Source of the DNA: Psilocybe azurescens
Lineage: Eukaryota; Basidiomycota; Agaricomycetes; Agaricales; Agrocybaceae
Direction: 5' to 3'
NCBI GenBank assembly: GCA_023853785.1
Contig: JAJIRX010000148.1
Span: 1-52,428, forward strand
DNA: 52,428 nucleotides
Shown here piece by piece: positions 13,407-25,229 of this stretch. Every line of letters begins with the position of its first letter. Within the stretch, counting starts at the first letter, position 1. The position numbers and the translations under genes were made by a program. The notes below the pieces were generated by a model. The model saw only the letters and a program-made list of their open reading frames with translations. It was not told the origin of the DNA and made no database searches.

Positions 13407-14030
13407 TACGCCCTCCGGGTATTGTGCAACAATGCCCTATAAATAAGTTTCGAAATGTGTTGTCTAAAAGTTGAGGTTGGAAGAAGGTCCTGCCGAGGAA
13501 GTGTCCACCATGGCGAAGTCGGAATAAATTTGTTGTGATTGAGAAAACCGAGTATGCTTGCCGTTTTGGAATGTTTGAAAGATTTGGTGCCCGTCTTGCG
13601 TAAATGAGTGCATTCGCGGAAATATCTCGCGTCTAGCGAGTAATAAAGGGTGCGTTTAAAAGAAGAATTTCCTGTGTCCACCGGGACAGTGTGCACGATT
13701 CGCCGAATGAGAATGCTTGTGAAAGTGATATCCGAGTGGTGTGATGATGCAGGAAAGAAGCGTGCAGCGTGGTGTATAAGAGATAGAGCACCGAGGTTGG
13801 CAAGAAGTAGTAATGTTTAATGAATTTGTCTTTTGAAGAGGGAAATGCGGCCATATGCGCAAATGGTGGTGGTAATGTGGATTAATAAGAGCTCGAGCGC
13901 GAGGTGCGAGGTTTGATTTGACAGATACCGAAGATGTTATGAACAGGATACGATGGCAGGCACAGACACAGGCAGCAGAAGCGTAGTTGAGAGTACGGGA
14001 AGAAGGCCGAAATGATATGTTGTTGACGGT

Positions 14031-14155
14031 GGTAAAAGGAATGACGACGATAGCATTGGGCGTGGAGAGACTGAAGGACGACAATAGAGGCGTTGACGAT
14101 GGCAAAAGGAACGACGACGATGGCATCGGGCGTGGAGAGACTGGAAGGACGACGA
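14031..14155. repeat. Tandem duplication of about 70 bp inside the retrotransposon
   Basis: Two adjacent copies of a segment containing GACGACGAT and GGGCGTGGAGAGACTG, differing at a few bases, lie in the non-coding 3' part of the element. No coding role is visible. Confidence 0.75.
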
Positions 14156-14555
14156 GAAATATTGGCAGGGATTAAAGGAGCGATATAAAACGAAGCAGGA
14201 TTGGAAGGAGTGACTGGAGGTCTCTGAAAACGAAGGAAAGGAGAGACATTGAGAAATAAAATGATAGAGAGAGAGCGCAAGTAGAAGTAATGAGAATTTC
14301 AGAAAGGAAGGAATGAAATATAGCGTGATAGCTTTGTAGAATAAAAATCTACACTAAAGTTCGTGTCCGTGGAGATAGAAGGTAGAAGAATAAATGTTAA
14401 GTGTGAGTTAATGGATGAATGGAAGCATCGATGCGGGGAGGTACTACGGAAGGGTTCAAACTAATAAAATAAAGAGGGAATTGGAATACGAAGCAGCAAG
14501 TACATTGCTGAATATTCTCGCCCTCCGTTTGGAGTACAATACGAGACAGTTAGAA

Positions 14556-16657
14556 TCAGTAGTCCAACAATGGACACTCAAAATGAATGGCGCCTAACGG
14601 CATACTATCTAGAACTTCGATAAACTCATCGGAAGAGTCTGTATTCGCATCGTCCTCTGTAGTAGGTTGTAAGTGGTATGCGGGTATCCCAGGTGGTTTA
14701 TTACCACTATATTTTACAGAGCTTCCTTGAGGGCAGTTGCGAGAAAGATGACCGGGTTCATTGCAACGGAAACATCTCCCAGTTGCTATTCTATCCGCAT
14801 CGTCCTTTCAGGCTGTTTGTTTTTTAATTCAATTTTCTGAATGTAGGTATGGGACCTGGAACGAGATTCTTCATTATTAGATTTTCTATCCTTGTCCTCA
14901 TATGAAGTATTCATTGTATAACTACTGTCCTGCTTGTCGGAGGCAGTTTTATCTTCGTGCCGAGATCCAAAGTAATCCCGGCGCTTATCCTGTGAGCGTG
15001 TTTCACGATTATGCAAGGTTGAGCGCCAGGTGCGATCTCTATTATATTGACCGACATTTTCCGAAATCTCAATGATTTCGGCTTGACTAACGACTTGATC
15101 CCATGTAGATGAGTCCGGATGGAGACCGTTGCGCCATAATCCGCGTTGTATGTAGTCCGCCGCGCCGTTCCAAAAGCGACTTACTAGGTCACTCTCAGTC
15201 ATCGATCCGAGCAAATTAAATTGCTCTTCAAGGTAGTATATGTATTCGCTGACCCTTCTGTTACCTTGGGTAGCATGCTCGAATTTTCTCCTTATTTTTG
15301 TCTAAAATCAATGGGAAACAATAATTGAATAGCCCATTATAAAATGTAGTTATGGACATTGTTTCTTCTTGTATAGCAGCTTTTGTAAGTAGTAATCATA
15401 AGCCTTCCCTTCTAAGAAATAAGATAGGGCAAGAATTCGGCGCTTCTTTTTAAATCCACTATCTTCTAGGTAAGCTTTACTTTCTTTAACGAAACGATGG
15501 TAAGCGCGCGGTTCCGCACGGCCATCGTATGGGTTTGGTTTGAAAGCTTTCCCTCCAGATGTATGTTTAGATTTAGTGCGCTTCTTAGTGCGCTTTCTCC
15601 TTTGGATTTCCTTTTAGACTCATCCGAGGGTGAGGAATCACTCGACTCGTCATCCGAGTGTTCAGACTCATCTGAATTTGAACTGTCAGATGGTTCATTG
15701 CTCGAGTCCGAAGACGAGCTAGTTGTCGACGGATCGTATTCCGATGAACTCGAGGGGCTAGGCTCTTTTCTGTCCTTCTTAATATGTTTCTTAGGTCGCG
15801 CGCTTTTAAGGCTGTTCCCAGAAATGATTTAGGATTAATGTGAGCCACTGGTCTGGCTGAAATGGGCAGCGGACCATTCCTCAATCGAGCTCGATTCGCT
15901 GTATTGTCGAACCTAATGCCTGGAGCCATTGATATACTTTCACTAATTATTTGTGTAGCTGGAGTAGCAGACACAATGTTATTATTCTTGGACTTCTTAG
16001 CTTTCTTAGCGTCCCTGAACGCCTTCTTCTGAGCTTTGGAGTTTAATTCAGCTTTGGGAATGTTGACATTTCCCCATTCTCGGGGGTCAATGATTTTTCC
16101 CTTATTCTTAGAGGTTCCTTCGCCAAGCGAAACAGAACGTTCACGGCGGATTTTCTTATTTCGGCGGTCAATCCGCGCTTTCTCATCCTTACTCAAGGAT
16201 TTCTCGGCTTTGTAAATAGCCGAATCTATTTCGGAGAGCGCCCCTGGGCGCATTTCTTGGCATGCTTCTTAAATTTCTCAATAGAATTCTTACGGCGAGA
16301 GCTTTTGCTCAGCACAGTGGTCCATGGACCCTGACCATCATTCTCATTATCAGAAGAGGTAAAATTATTTTCTATTTCCATAGCATTATTAGCTACTGGA
16401 AACCCAAGTGTGTCATCGCGAATAAAATTGTTCTCATCTGATGCCTGATGATAAACAGGAGGCGGAGAATCAATCTCCTTCTCTTCATCAACGGAAGGAG
16501 AAGGGGGTCTCGATGCCACGACGTCACTGTAAGTGCGCCTGGGTGTGTGAACATCGGCTGCGTCCGAATCGAGGTTCGGAAAGACTGGGGATGGCGACCG
16601 TTGGTCATCCGGATCAACGGCGCGGGAACGGGAACGAAGGGTATACCTGGGAGCCAT
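14556..16657 (-). CDS. gag: Retrotransposon Gag polyprotein (capsid plus zinc knuckle)
   Basis: Starts at the ATG complementary to 16655-16657 (MAPRYTLRSRSRA) and ends at the stop 14556-14558. Order: basic/acidic N-terminal region; a conserved DPREWGNVN block; a Ser/Asp-rich linker; a capsid (Retrotrans_gag) region with PYDGRAEPRAYHRFV and RILALSYFLEGKAYDYYL (about 15540-15370); then MTESDLVSRFWNGAADYIQ (about 15200); and a CCHC zinc knuckle CFRCNEPGHLSRNC (about 14730-14785). Gag packages element RNA into particles. As given, the frame shifts at the C-run 16241-16244 and the T-run 15804-15807, each cured by one base. The frame also shifts again just before the capsid block. No pol follows the zinc knuckle. 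Confidence 0.88.
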
Positions 16658-16829
16658 AGTTTTTAGTTAATAAAAATTTTGAATGTTTACGTACTGGTTT
16701 TATAAATTGCAAAGGGAAGGGATGGCTGTCTTGAAGTGGAGGGCTCTGGTTGATCAGACCGGAGTGTACCAAACGTCGAGACGGCGGGGAGAGTAGAGAG
16801 ATAAAAAGTAGAGGTTACTGTCAAAAATA

Positions 16830-17198
16830 TGTGACAGTAGTGACTATCGTGACTGCGAGAGTATCGATAGCTTCGTACTGACACACGGAATGTATATGGT
16901 AGTGAGGCTTAAGCACTGAATAGACAGGTATAAATGCTAGTTATTCACTGGGGGATTGTATCTAGAACATGGCCTGTATTTATACTGTAGAATAGAGTCC
17001 TAAGACTATGTAAAAGGGTCTAGATAAAAGAGGTAATATTCAGGGTTATTGGTAAGGAATGGTTTCAGATGAAAAAGGTATAGTAAAGAATGGAGAGGGA
17101 TAACTCGTGTATAGGTCGACGGAATGGAATGAAGTCGAAATAAAAGATAAGATAAAGAAAAGATAATCAACGTGTGAGAAGTGTACCGGATCGTCACA
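16830..17198 (-). repeat. 5' LTR of the retrotransposon
   Basis: 369 bp long terminal repeat with the same ends as the left copy. It would contain the element's promoter, transcribing leftward into gag. Its outer edge is 70 bp from the SMN start codon. Confidence 0.95.
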
Positions 17199-17203
17199 CA
17201 AAG
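17199..17203 (+). repeat. Target-site duplication, right copy (CAAAG)
   Basis: Exact copy of the CAAAG at 13035-13039, immediately outside the right LTR. Confidence 0.9.
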
Positions 17204-17268
17204 GGCACTGCCAAATATTATCCTGCAGGGCGCCTGTCGACTTGCAAGCATCATTTTGACCTACCACA

Positions 17269-18364
17269 ATGTCGAGCAGGCCTATAGTATCATACGACGA
17301 TATAACACTCCCTACGACCAACCAGAAGCACCGATTAATCATCCCTCATCATCTTCACATTCTGGACACGCACCTCCATCCAAAAACGAAAGAAAAACAA
17401 TAATAATAATAACAACAACCAAAAGGCAAAACGCCGACAGGACTTAAACACGTCGAGAAATGGATCAAATTCACAGACCGCAGAATTCCAAAAGCATCTG
17501 AGTAGCACTAATGTTTCTGCCAAAAATCAACAACCGCAACAAACTTACGAAGAGGAAGTGGAAGGCGAGGAGGGTGAGTACGATTACGAAGAGGAGGAGG
17601 AAGAGAGCCGTGAATTGACCCATCAGGAGATATGGGATGATTCTGCTCTAGTGGATGCTTGGGATGCTGCTATGGAAGAGTACGAAGCCTACCATGGCAC
17701 AGAGAAAGACTGGAAGAAAGAACCAGTCAAAAAATCGCCCTTGTAAGTGCATAAACGCTGCTTGTCGTTCTTGAGATCACTTGCTAAATGCGTGCGCTTA
17801 TCAACAGGTGGTACAATGTCCCTTTCGATCCTTCAAAAAGCCAGCCGCGAACGCGTCTTCTAATGCAATTGCAACCACAGCCAACCCTCCATCGTCGATT
17901 TCGCCGACCGACGGGGCCGAAAATGACTCAAAACCTATCGACTTTGATACTTTCATCCCGACACACGATCCGTCCCTTCCAGAGCCAGAAGCAGGAGCGT
18001 TACCGACAATGCCGTCTGAGGCAAGTTACATTCCAAATACTCCGGCTGGATCAATGGTCAGCCAGGATGAGGCTTTCCAGCGCGCTTTGACTGCAATGTA
18101 CTGGGGTGGTTACTGGACGGCTATGTACCATGTGAGCCTATCTCGTCAACCATAACTCTCATTTCCAATTTACAATATGACTCAAACAACACTGTAATAC
18201 TTTAGAGTCAACGCCAGTTATCCCAAACCCAACAGGCGTCGTCAATAACGCAGGATCCTCCCAAACCCGTCACTGAAGATGACGACGACGAAGAAGAACT
18301 CGAAGAAGGAGACGAAATAGAGGTCGGCGAAGAGACCGATGAGTTCGTCCCGACCCAAAGGTAA
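17269..18364 (+). CDS. SMN1: Survival motor neuron protein homologue (SMN complex, snRNP assembly)
   Basis: Three exons (introns 17743-17807 and 18132-18205). SMN oligomers with Gemin2 load Sm proteins on spliceosomal snRNAs. The two family hallmarks are visible: the Gemin2-binding helix EIWDDSALVDAWDAAMEEYE (17625-17685) and the C-terminal YG box ALTAMYWGGYWTAMYH (18088-18131). A basic KKRKK-type cluster, then an acidic stretch, precede the helix; an acidic tail ends the protein. As in other fungal SMNs no clear Tudor domain is seen. Three one-base losses break the frame (near 17328, A-run 17382-17386, A-run 17835-17839). Start ATG 17269 is the first in frame and lies only 66 bp from the retrotransposon target duplication, so the native 5' region has been displaced by 4.2 kb. 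Confidence 0.88.
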
Positions 18365-18782
18365 TACAGTAAATAAATAAAATCCATACCCCACAAAACA
18401 GACAGCACTGTTTTGGACTCTGTGATACTCTTCGTCCTCACGAACGAACGCTGTACGTCTCTTCAAATACATCCACGGGAAAACAGAACATTATCTGATT
18501 CTCATCCGTTCTAAGTGACGCTCTATTATCTTCCTGTACAGTTTATACCAATTTATACACGGTACGTCAATTTGTTTATGATGATCAGTCGGTGCCCCGT
18601 GAGTATACAACATATCCTCCCAAATTCCTCCACGTCAAGTGTTCCCATGTAGTCTCAGCGTTTTGTCAGGGAAATCTCTACAAGTATGATATAGAGTAAA
18701 GTAGAATACATGAAAGATCTGGCGCTAAGTATCAAACAAAATTGAAGTTCTCTTGTCGACATCCGACGCGAAAAGAAAGCAC
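18365..18782. other. Convergent 3' intergenic region SMN/NIC96
   Basis: About 420 bp between two convergent stop codons; presumably 3' untranslated regions. No other feature seen. Confidence 0.5.
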
Positions 18783-21700
18783 TCAGAGAGCGATCTCGAC
18801 GTCGAGCCTTGCCAGATACGAGTACACGTCTGGGGACATGCGATATTTCAGTATACCTGCAAACACCATCAGCGAGCGTGATTTCTTTCTGATATTGGCC
18901 AATGTCTGTGAAGGAAGGAAGGAATAAGGATGTCAGCAACGAAGTGAAGGAAGTGAATCGACAGGAAGCGTACGATTTGCTTTGTCGCGTCGGCGACCAT
19001 CGAGCTCTTCACGCGTTGTTGCACACCAGCGAGCGCGTCCATCGTCAGAGTAAGATATGTCTGCAGGTTCTTCTGCAGCGCTTCGTGGAGATGGCTGAAC
19101 TCTTCCGCGCGTCGTGTGATCTTGGCGATGTCCCCAGTCAGAGGAATAAGATCCGTTGACTCCATGATCTACAAAAGAACAAGGCAGAGATAGATCAGTA
19201 CCGATCTTATGAAAGCGAGAGAAAGAAAGAGCGAAATGAAGAGAAGGAAGTGGAACGCACATCAAGCGCCACCTCAGGCCTGCCCTTGTTCTTTGCATCC
19301 ACCGCCTCCCTAATCCTCAACAACCTCACCACCGCCTCACGCTCCCTGCCCGCCGCGCGATTCGCGCGCTCATAATGCCTCAAAATTTCCGCGGCCGTCC
19401 TCTCCAGCGCCTTGCCGCGCTCGTCGAGACTCGGCTGCGCAACAGTATTCCCGAGGGCGTGCGCCAGGCACTCGACGACGGTCGCGTAGTCCCCGGCGAG
19501 GTTGTACAACTTGATCGCCTCGGTGACGCGATCGTTGTCCGCTGAGTCACGGGCGGCGCGGAGAAGGATTTCATTGTTGTACTCTTGGGTTTCTGAGAGC
19601 TGGAGGAGCTTGGCGTTCTGCTCGATTACACCACCCTGCGCACGAAGAACGATGAAAGGATGAATATGCGATAATGAACCTCATTTAATTGATGACAGCG
19701 AGGGACACGCACATATCTGCCACCTTCGGGTCTGACGCCGCCCACGAGCTCTTCCCAAGCAGGCCCGCTGTTCGCGAGCACGATGATCCGTCGAACAAAC
19801 TCCCACGAGAGCTCAACCTGTTCTTTGCCAACACCACCGCCCTGATCGGAGCTGAGGGTGATACAATACACATACTGCAGAGCCTCCTTGGCGTCCATCT
19901 TCACAAACTGCCTGACATACCTCCACACTATCGTGGAGAGGCTTAGGGCGGGAGGAGCAGTAGGGGATATAGATACTATACAAATTGTAGTAGATTGTCA
20001 GCTGGTAAACGGAATAGAAAATGATGAGACCGGATACTTACATGGAGTCATATCAGAAGTCTCGGCTCTCGAAGGAATCCTCAACAGGCCGTGATAGGCA
20101 AGCGCAATAGCAAGATGGACAGCTTCGACTTCAGTTTCTTGATATTCCCATAGGGCAGCAACTGCCTATACCGGGGTATCAGACATCGCTACTAGTAAGA
20201 GGATCCTATTGAAGAGAAACGCACCCGTTCAAATTGCCCACACATGAGCAATACGCCGGCCCACACTCCTTTCTCGACCCTGGTTGATTTGGAGGTCCGT
20301 CGAAATGACGCTCACCGTAACCGAGAAGGACCTCGGTTAAAGCACGCAGACCACCGTCCTCCTCCTCGTCGACCTAAGAAAAATTAGCAGAATACCGGTA
20401 AGCTTCACGATGCAGCATCCAATGACACTGATACCGACCATTGCCAACTGGAACCAGAGCCAGTCCTCAGTCGTAGTGGTCACCAAAGGTACGCTCCGTC
20501 TCGATGGCTCGAGCTTGCCCATGAGCTTGTATAAAGCGAGCTTGAAGGGATCGGCAGTGTTGGAGTGCAGCATGTGTGCGTTATACACTGACTGCAAATG
20601 GTCTCGGTGCACTTTGGGCAGTCTACGTTCGACGACAACAGTCAAAAGATATGTGATGGTTTAAATGTAAATGTTACTTACTTTCTTTCGGGTGATTCGA
20701 TCCATGTACGGAAGTGGTTTACAAAACTCGCCTCTCGGCTCTCAATAGCTTGTTGGAATTGCAAAGCCTCGGCAAGAGCTTCGTTAGTGTGGCCTGTTCG
20801 AACTAGATAGAATAATTTTGCCCATATTGGCTGACCGGCAACGAGCTGAAAATATCCTTGGGCTGTCTAGACAGAATAATCAAACAGAAACACGGAACGC
20901 ACCTCAATCCTCTCTTCCCATTCTCCGTTTCTATAATACCTAACCAACAAGAACGCTCTCACTCGATTGGCAACACTCGGGTCACCTCCCAGCCTGGCTT
21001 CCATTGGACGCGCCTGAACAGTCCTCTCCAAAATGTCCCAGTATTGCTCCTCGAGTGCCTCCCGAGACCCTGCAGCGATCTGTCGACGCAAAGCAACTGC
21101 CTCGCGGGTCTCCGGGTCGCCAAGATATGTTCTGGCATACTTGCGGGAGAAGAGGGGAGCGTTGAGGATGTGTGCGCCAGCATGCTCGATGGGTGGGAGA
21201 GCTGGTGGTTCGCCGGTAATTTTCGCAAGGATGTGGAAGTTTTGAGTCATTTGGATCGCGCGTGGCTGCAAGTAATGTGTCAGTTACCAACTAACATGGA
21301 TGGCTTTGAAGGTAAATACGTCTGAAGCGACTGCGAGGGATGCGTCGACGAGGGAATGCACAATGGGGTAGGATGTGCCTTGCAATCGTGCGCTGTTGAG
21401 ATCGGCAACGACGCGGTCGTACGCCATCATTTTGCTTTGCATCTGCAAAGACAAATTTGGGGTTGCGGTTGAAGTCTAGATCAACGGAAAGAGAATTGAA
21501 TGATCCTATTAGAAATGCAGGGTGCACTGTTAAGACTGACACCTAGGACACTCTTTCCGAGAGCGCTTGCACGCAGGTCTGACATGCCGCCGCGGTCAGC
21601 ACTAGAGACGCGGTCACCCAGCTCCTCAAAGACGCGTTTCTTCTTGGCTTCCCAGTCGCGGTGGCTACGATCCTCTAGTGAGCGATAGAACTCTTCCTGG

Positions 21701-22094
21701 GTTTCCTTACGACCTTCCTCAATGGTGGAAATGAGATTTTGTTCATGAGCGATTCGCAAGTAACCTGCAACATCGGTGTCTTGCAATGGTTGAAGGGGGA
21801 GAAAGTGGTGGATGTATTGAGATGGGCTATAGAACTTGATAGAGCTGATGCATCGACATGTGCTTGAGCTAACAGATAGTTCCTATAACAAAGGATTAGT
21901 TGGGTTTAAACAATGAATCGAGAACACTAACGCCCGGTCTGCATCTGTTGATGTTCCTGGTTGGCGAGATACAAGGCGGCGAGAAAGCGCTTCGATTTGG
22001 TCAAGAGATAGATTCACCGAAGGCAAATCAGGTCTTGACAAATGAGAAGTCAGATTTTGGACGAGGTCAATAACGAGGATAAGTCTGAAGCCAT
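18783..22094 (-). CDS. NIC96: Nucleoporin Nic96/NUP93, nuclear pore inner-ring scaffold
   Basis: Multi-exon minus-strand gene, start ATG complementary to 22092-22094 (MASDLSSLL), stop 18783-18785; roughly 850 residues. Nic96/Nup93 is a helical linker scaffold of the nuclear pore inner ring. Seen in order: SLDQIEALSRRLVSR; DTDVAGYLRIAHEQNLISTI (about 21730-21785), the family's early conserved helix; RDWEAKKKRVFEELG; AHILNAPLFSRKYARTYLG; RVRAFLLVRYYRNGEWE; DAKEALQYVYCITLSSDQ (19830-19890); SWEFVRRIIVLANSG; and the C-terminal RKKSRSLMVFAGILKYRM then DVYSYLARLDVEIAL. A final intron joins TKQI to TLANIRKKS. One base is missing near 22059-22060, close to the start. Only minor doubt remains, about exact exon borders. 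Confidence 0.92.
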
Positions 22095-23417
22095 TTCGAA
22101 AGAAACCGAATGTCCAACAGATGTCCAACTCCAATTCATATTCTTCAACAAGGCGTTGTTTGGTTTTTCCCCCTCATCCAAACACTCGCGTACCTCAATT
22201 CGAACTGTCATTTCCGTTTGCATTTTGCTCTCGTTCTTTCATGTATTCTTATGCGAAGACTCAAAGAAACAGTATAGATCCAGCTTGCATTACTATCAAC
22301 TTATGATGCCAACTTCGTGATGTACCATACAACAGTTCTTCAATGTTCTCGCAGTCTGAGATGCTCAAAGTTAACAGGTCTCCAGGGTTTCTTCGAACCG
22401 ACTACTCCTGCTATACCTACACTCATAAAGGACTGGTATTCGACAATTAAACATCCTAATCCAAAGCTCGATTTCCCTTCACAGATGATATCCTTTCTCT
22501 TCACAGCTTGCCTAACTGATCCGCTTTCAAGTGACATTGTTTCAAGGAGAGAGACGGTGTATATACGCAACAGAAAGGTCTCCCTTTCTTAGACACATGG
22601 GCTTGGCGATGCAGTAGTCTACCTCATGGTTGACGAACTAGTGCTCGTCGGATCGTTTGGAGCTGTCCAAAGCTCTGATCTTGAAGTTCGATTCCTTATC
22701 AGAAGCATTGGCGAAACACCTGACTCAGTGCGTGATCAATACCTTGGGATTATTTCGCTCTTGCACATATGATGTATCACTCCCAAATGCTGTGATCATT
22801 CACTGCCGGGATCCAAAGTGAATCTAATGTCTAATGTTAGAACATAGCGGTGCCTCACAGCCCTCAACGTAAGTCTGTCGACAGCGGCGCCTATTTCATT
22901 CCTGGATAAAGCTAATGCAACTTGCAAGTCGTAGCGCAGCTCATAGACCCAAAATACTGGCGTCCATTACTTGAGATGTACTGGGCATAAATATGAGCGG
23001 CATCTTCAACACCCCGCGATGCAAAACCCACCATTGTGATGGAATACCTGATGGACCTTCTTTCTAAACATACACCGTCTGTGTGAATGCGGCATCGTAA
23101 AATTCACACCACCCCATTCTGTGTCCGTGTTCGGTGCCAGATCCCTGCGGGCGTGTTAATGACTCCGATGAAAGCATCATCATCTACGGTATGGCAGTGT
23201 TGTAAGGTGTGTAAATCATTGTAAGGTTCCATCGACTTCGAACGATGATTACCGATAATAATAGGTGCGCCCAGTTAATTGAAGACTATGATTATCAAGA
23301 GCAGGTAGAAATCTACGGCTTGGTCATATAAGTAGACGCATATGGTGCGAGTTGTATCGGGGCCTCTTCTCGAACTATCAAGCCACCGCGTTCTCTGCTG
23401 GACAGAGAACCAAAGAC
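22095..23417. other. Intergenic region; right part duplicated near 26.1-26.7 kb
   Basis: About 1.3 kb upstream of the DUF6533 gene. No coding gene recognised. Parts of 22.78-23.3 kb resemble 26.09-26.73 kb (shared fragments such as CAAATGCTGTGAT, GGAATACCTGATGG, CCGATAATAATA-like), so the upstream region was copied together with the gene. Confidence 0.5.
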
Positions 23418-25229
23418 ATGCCCTCCTCCATGAAGCTCTCCGCTGGACAGAGAACGAGTCACATACCATCCGACCCTGCTTCCGTGGACTTTGACAATGC
23501 TCAGTAAGATGCACGACGAGGGAGGTTTAACTTAGAATCTAATCAGTGCATTCTTCTAGATTCATTCAATTTTGCATTCAATATGCCAGCATAGGTTCGT
23601 CGACCGACCATCGTCATCGGCTCATATTTGGTCCTCACGCTATGCTATTACTATCAAGCACTGGTATTTTACGACTATTTATTAACGTGGACTAGAGAAG
23701 TCAATTACGTCTGGCGCAAAAAAATCTCGCTTTCCACCGCCTTGTATTTCGCATGCAGATATTCCATGATTTCGAATGTTCTTTTTCTTTTGCGCGCGCT
23801 GGAAAGCTAGCGCCAGCCATCAGGGTATGTACTTCGATGTGTTTTTAATTCAAATATAGCTAATTAGATCTCTAATATAGTCAGCAACATTCTCTGCCGT
23901 ACAATAACTCCCATATCTAAACCCAATAACTCCTCAGCTGCGACGCAGGCTATCAGATATGCTGTGCTTTTAGCGTTGTGGGAAGAGCGGCAGTAATCAG
24001 TATGTCCTCTTTTGTTTGAACATATGCAGATTTAATTTAATTTCATCGACCATGCTCTTCAGCTGTCCTCGGAGCAAGAACCTACGCCCTATTCGACCGC
24101 AACAAATGGGTTCTGCTCATTTTTGGACCTCTGGGACTGTCCATTATTGTCATAGACGCGGTAGATAACTTTCACTTCTGTGCAAGAAGTACCAGGGCAT
24201 TTTAAACGAATATGGCCTATTTAGATGCACATTAAATTTGTAGTATGTGTCGGGAGTCCAAAGAACGGAATGTACGCACGGTTTTCTCCCGTTTGCAACC
24301 CCTGAGACGATGATAGCTAATTGACTGAGTTTGCCTCCTCCTCGCATCATGTAGACCTGAAGCGTATATGGCTATCTCCATCGTTGTGTACGAGGTCCTC
24401 GCAGCAATCTTCACGACCTTTCGAGGCTGGCAAGCGCTACGCATCCGCGTCGACCTGACGTCCGGGATGAACAGATTACAGTATCTAGTTGTACAACAAG
24501 GTAAGTAATGGAGCTCGTCCGAGATTTTTGATGATGTGACTAAACCAACTTCAACCAGGGATTCTTTATTTTTGGTGAGAAGCTTGGTGGCGACTTGCTT
24601 GCTGAAAAACTCATTCAAAACTCTGCAGTTTCGTGTCGATATTCACGATGTCAACACTGATCATGCTCCATGTAAGCCCATGGAAGAATTCTCAATGTAT
24701 CTTGCTCGACGCTAACGCCGTAAATTTTTGTTCATTTGTCTAGATTGCACCTGTGAGTACTTATCATCGGGTACACGGCACCATTACACAGACCGATGAT
24801 CTGACCGACTTGTCCATAGAGCGGGTCATTTTTGCAGCGACTTTTCAACGGACTCACACTGCCGTAAGTCCGAATATTCCTGAACCTGTAAAGGGCACGC
24901 ATATATTATCGCCGCTATCTAGCATCTCAGGAATAATGACAGCGCGTTTCATTCTCCATCTACGTGAATGGGACCACAAAGTGACCACGGCATCCGAAGG
25001 CTCCGTGATGGAGCCAATCGAGTTCCAACAGCCGTCCCCGGAGGCTGAAGGCTCGGAGCAGGACCACGAAGACGAGAGCGAGTACGTAAACGAACGCGAA
25101 CGCGAGCACGAAAGGAGCAGGAGCAGAAGCGGCAGCGGCAGCATAATCGATGAGTTTGGAAGGTGTCCCGTTCGACAAGCGAGAATAGAGAGAAAACTTA
25201 GTATCCAAAACGACATCGAAGAAGTTTAA
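23418..25229 (+). CDS. DUF6533 domain-containing multi-pass membrane protein
   Basis: Member of a large agaricomycete family of about seven-helix membrane proteins of unknown function. After splicing (about ten short introns), the N-terminal domain reads YASIALVFYDYLLTWTREV then YVWRKKISLSTALYF and ISNVLFLL, the DUF6533 signature. Further hydrophobic segments follow: ARTYALFDRNKWVLLIFGPL, SIVVYEVLAAIFTTFRGW, YFCFVSIFTMSTLIMLHIAP and LTLPISGIMTARFILHLREW. The hydrophilic C-tail is rich in Arg/Glu/Ser, ending DEFGRCPVRQAR...EEV. One base is missing in the G/C stretch near 23795, where the frame must shift to read ARAGKLAPAI. Start ATG 23418 precedes a 19 bp direct repeat coding LSAGQRT. Its function is unknown; a second, truncated copy lies 1.5 kb downstream. 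Confidence 0.8.

Larger units (their letters stand above)
13040..17198 (-). mobile_element. Ty3/gypsy-type LTR retrotransposon, gag-only (non-autonomous), 4.16 kb
   Basis: Complete element bounded by two LTRs of 367 and 369 bp, each starting TGTGAC and ending GTCACA, with a 5 bp target duplication CAAAG. The gag reading frame is on the minus strand, so the right LTR is the 5' one. The 3.42 kb internal part holds gag, and then about 1.15 kb (13407-14555) with no protease, reverse transcriptase, RNase H or integrase motif. It must therefore depend on an autonomous relative. No canonical tRNA-complementary primer site was recognised next to the 5' LTR. The LTRs are identical except for two homopolymer-length differences, indicating very recent insertion. 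Confidence 0.93.

Noticed and set aside
15497..15832. 111-codon Ser/Glu-rich open frame on the plus strand
   Set aside because: It is the complement of the Ser/Asp-rich linker of gag on the minus strand.
15800..16250. Programmed ribosomal frameshifting between gag segments
   Set aside because: The breaks lie inside gag rather than at a gag/pol border and match the homopolymer losses seen in host genes.
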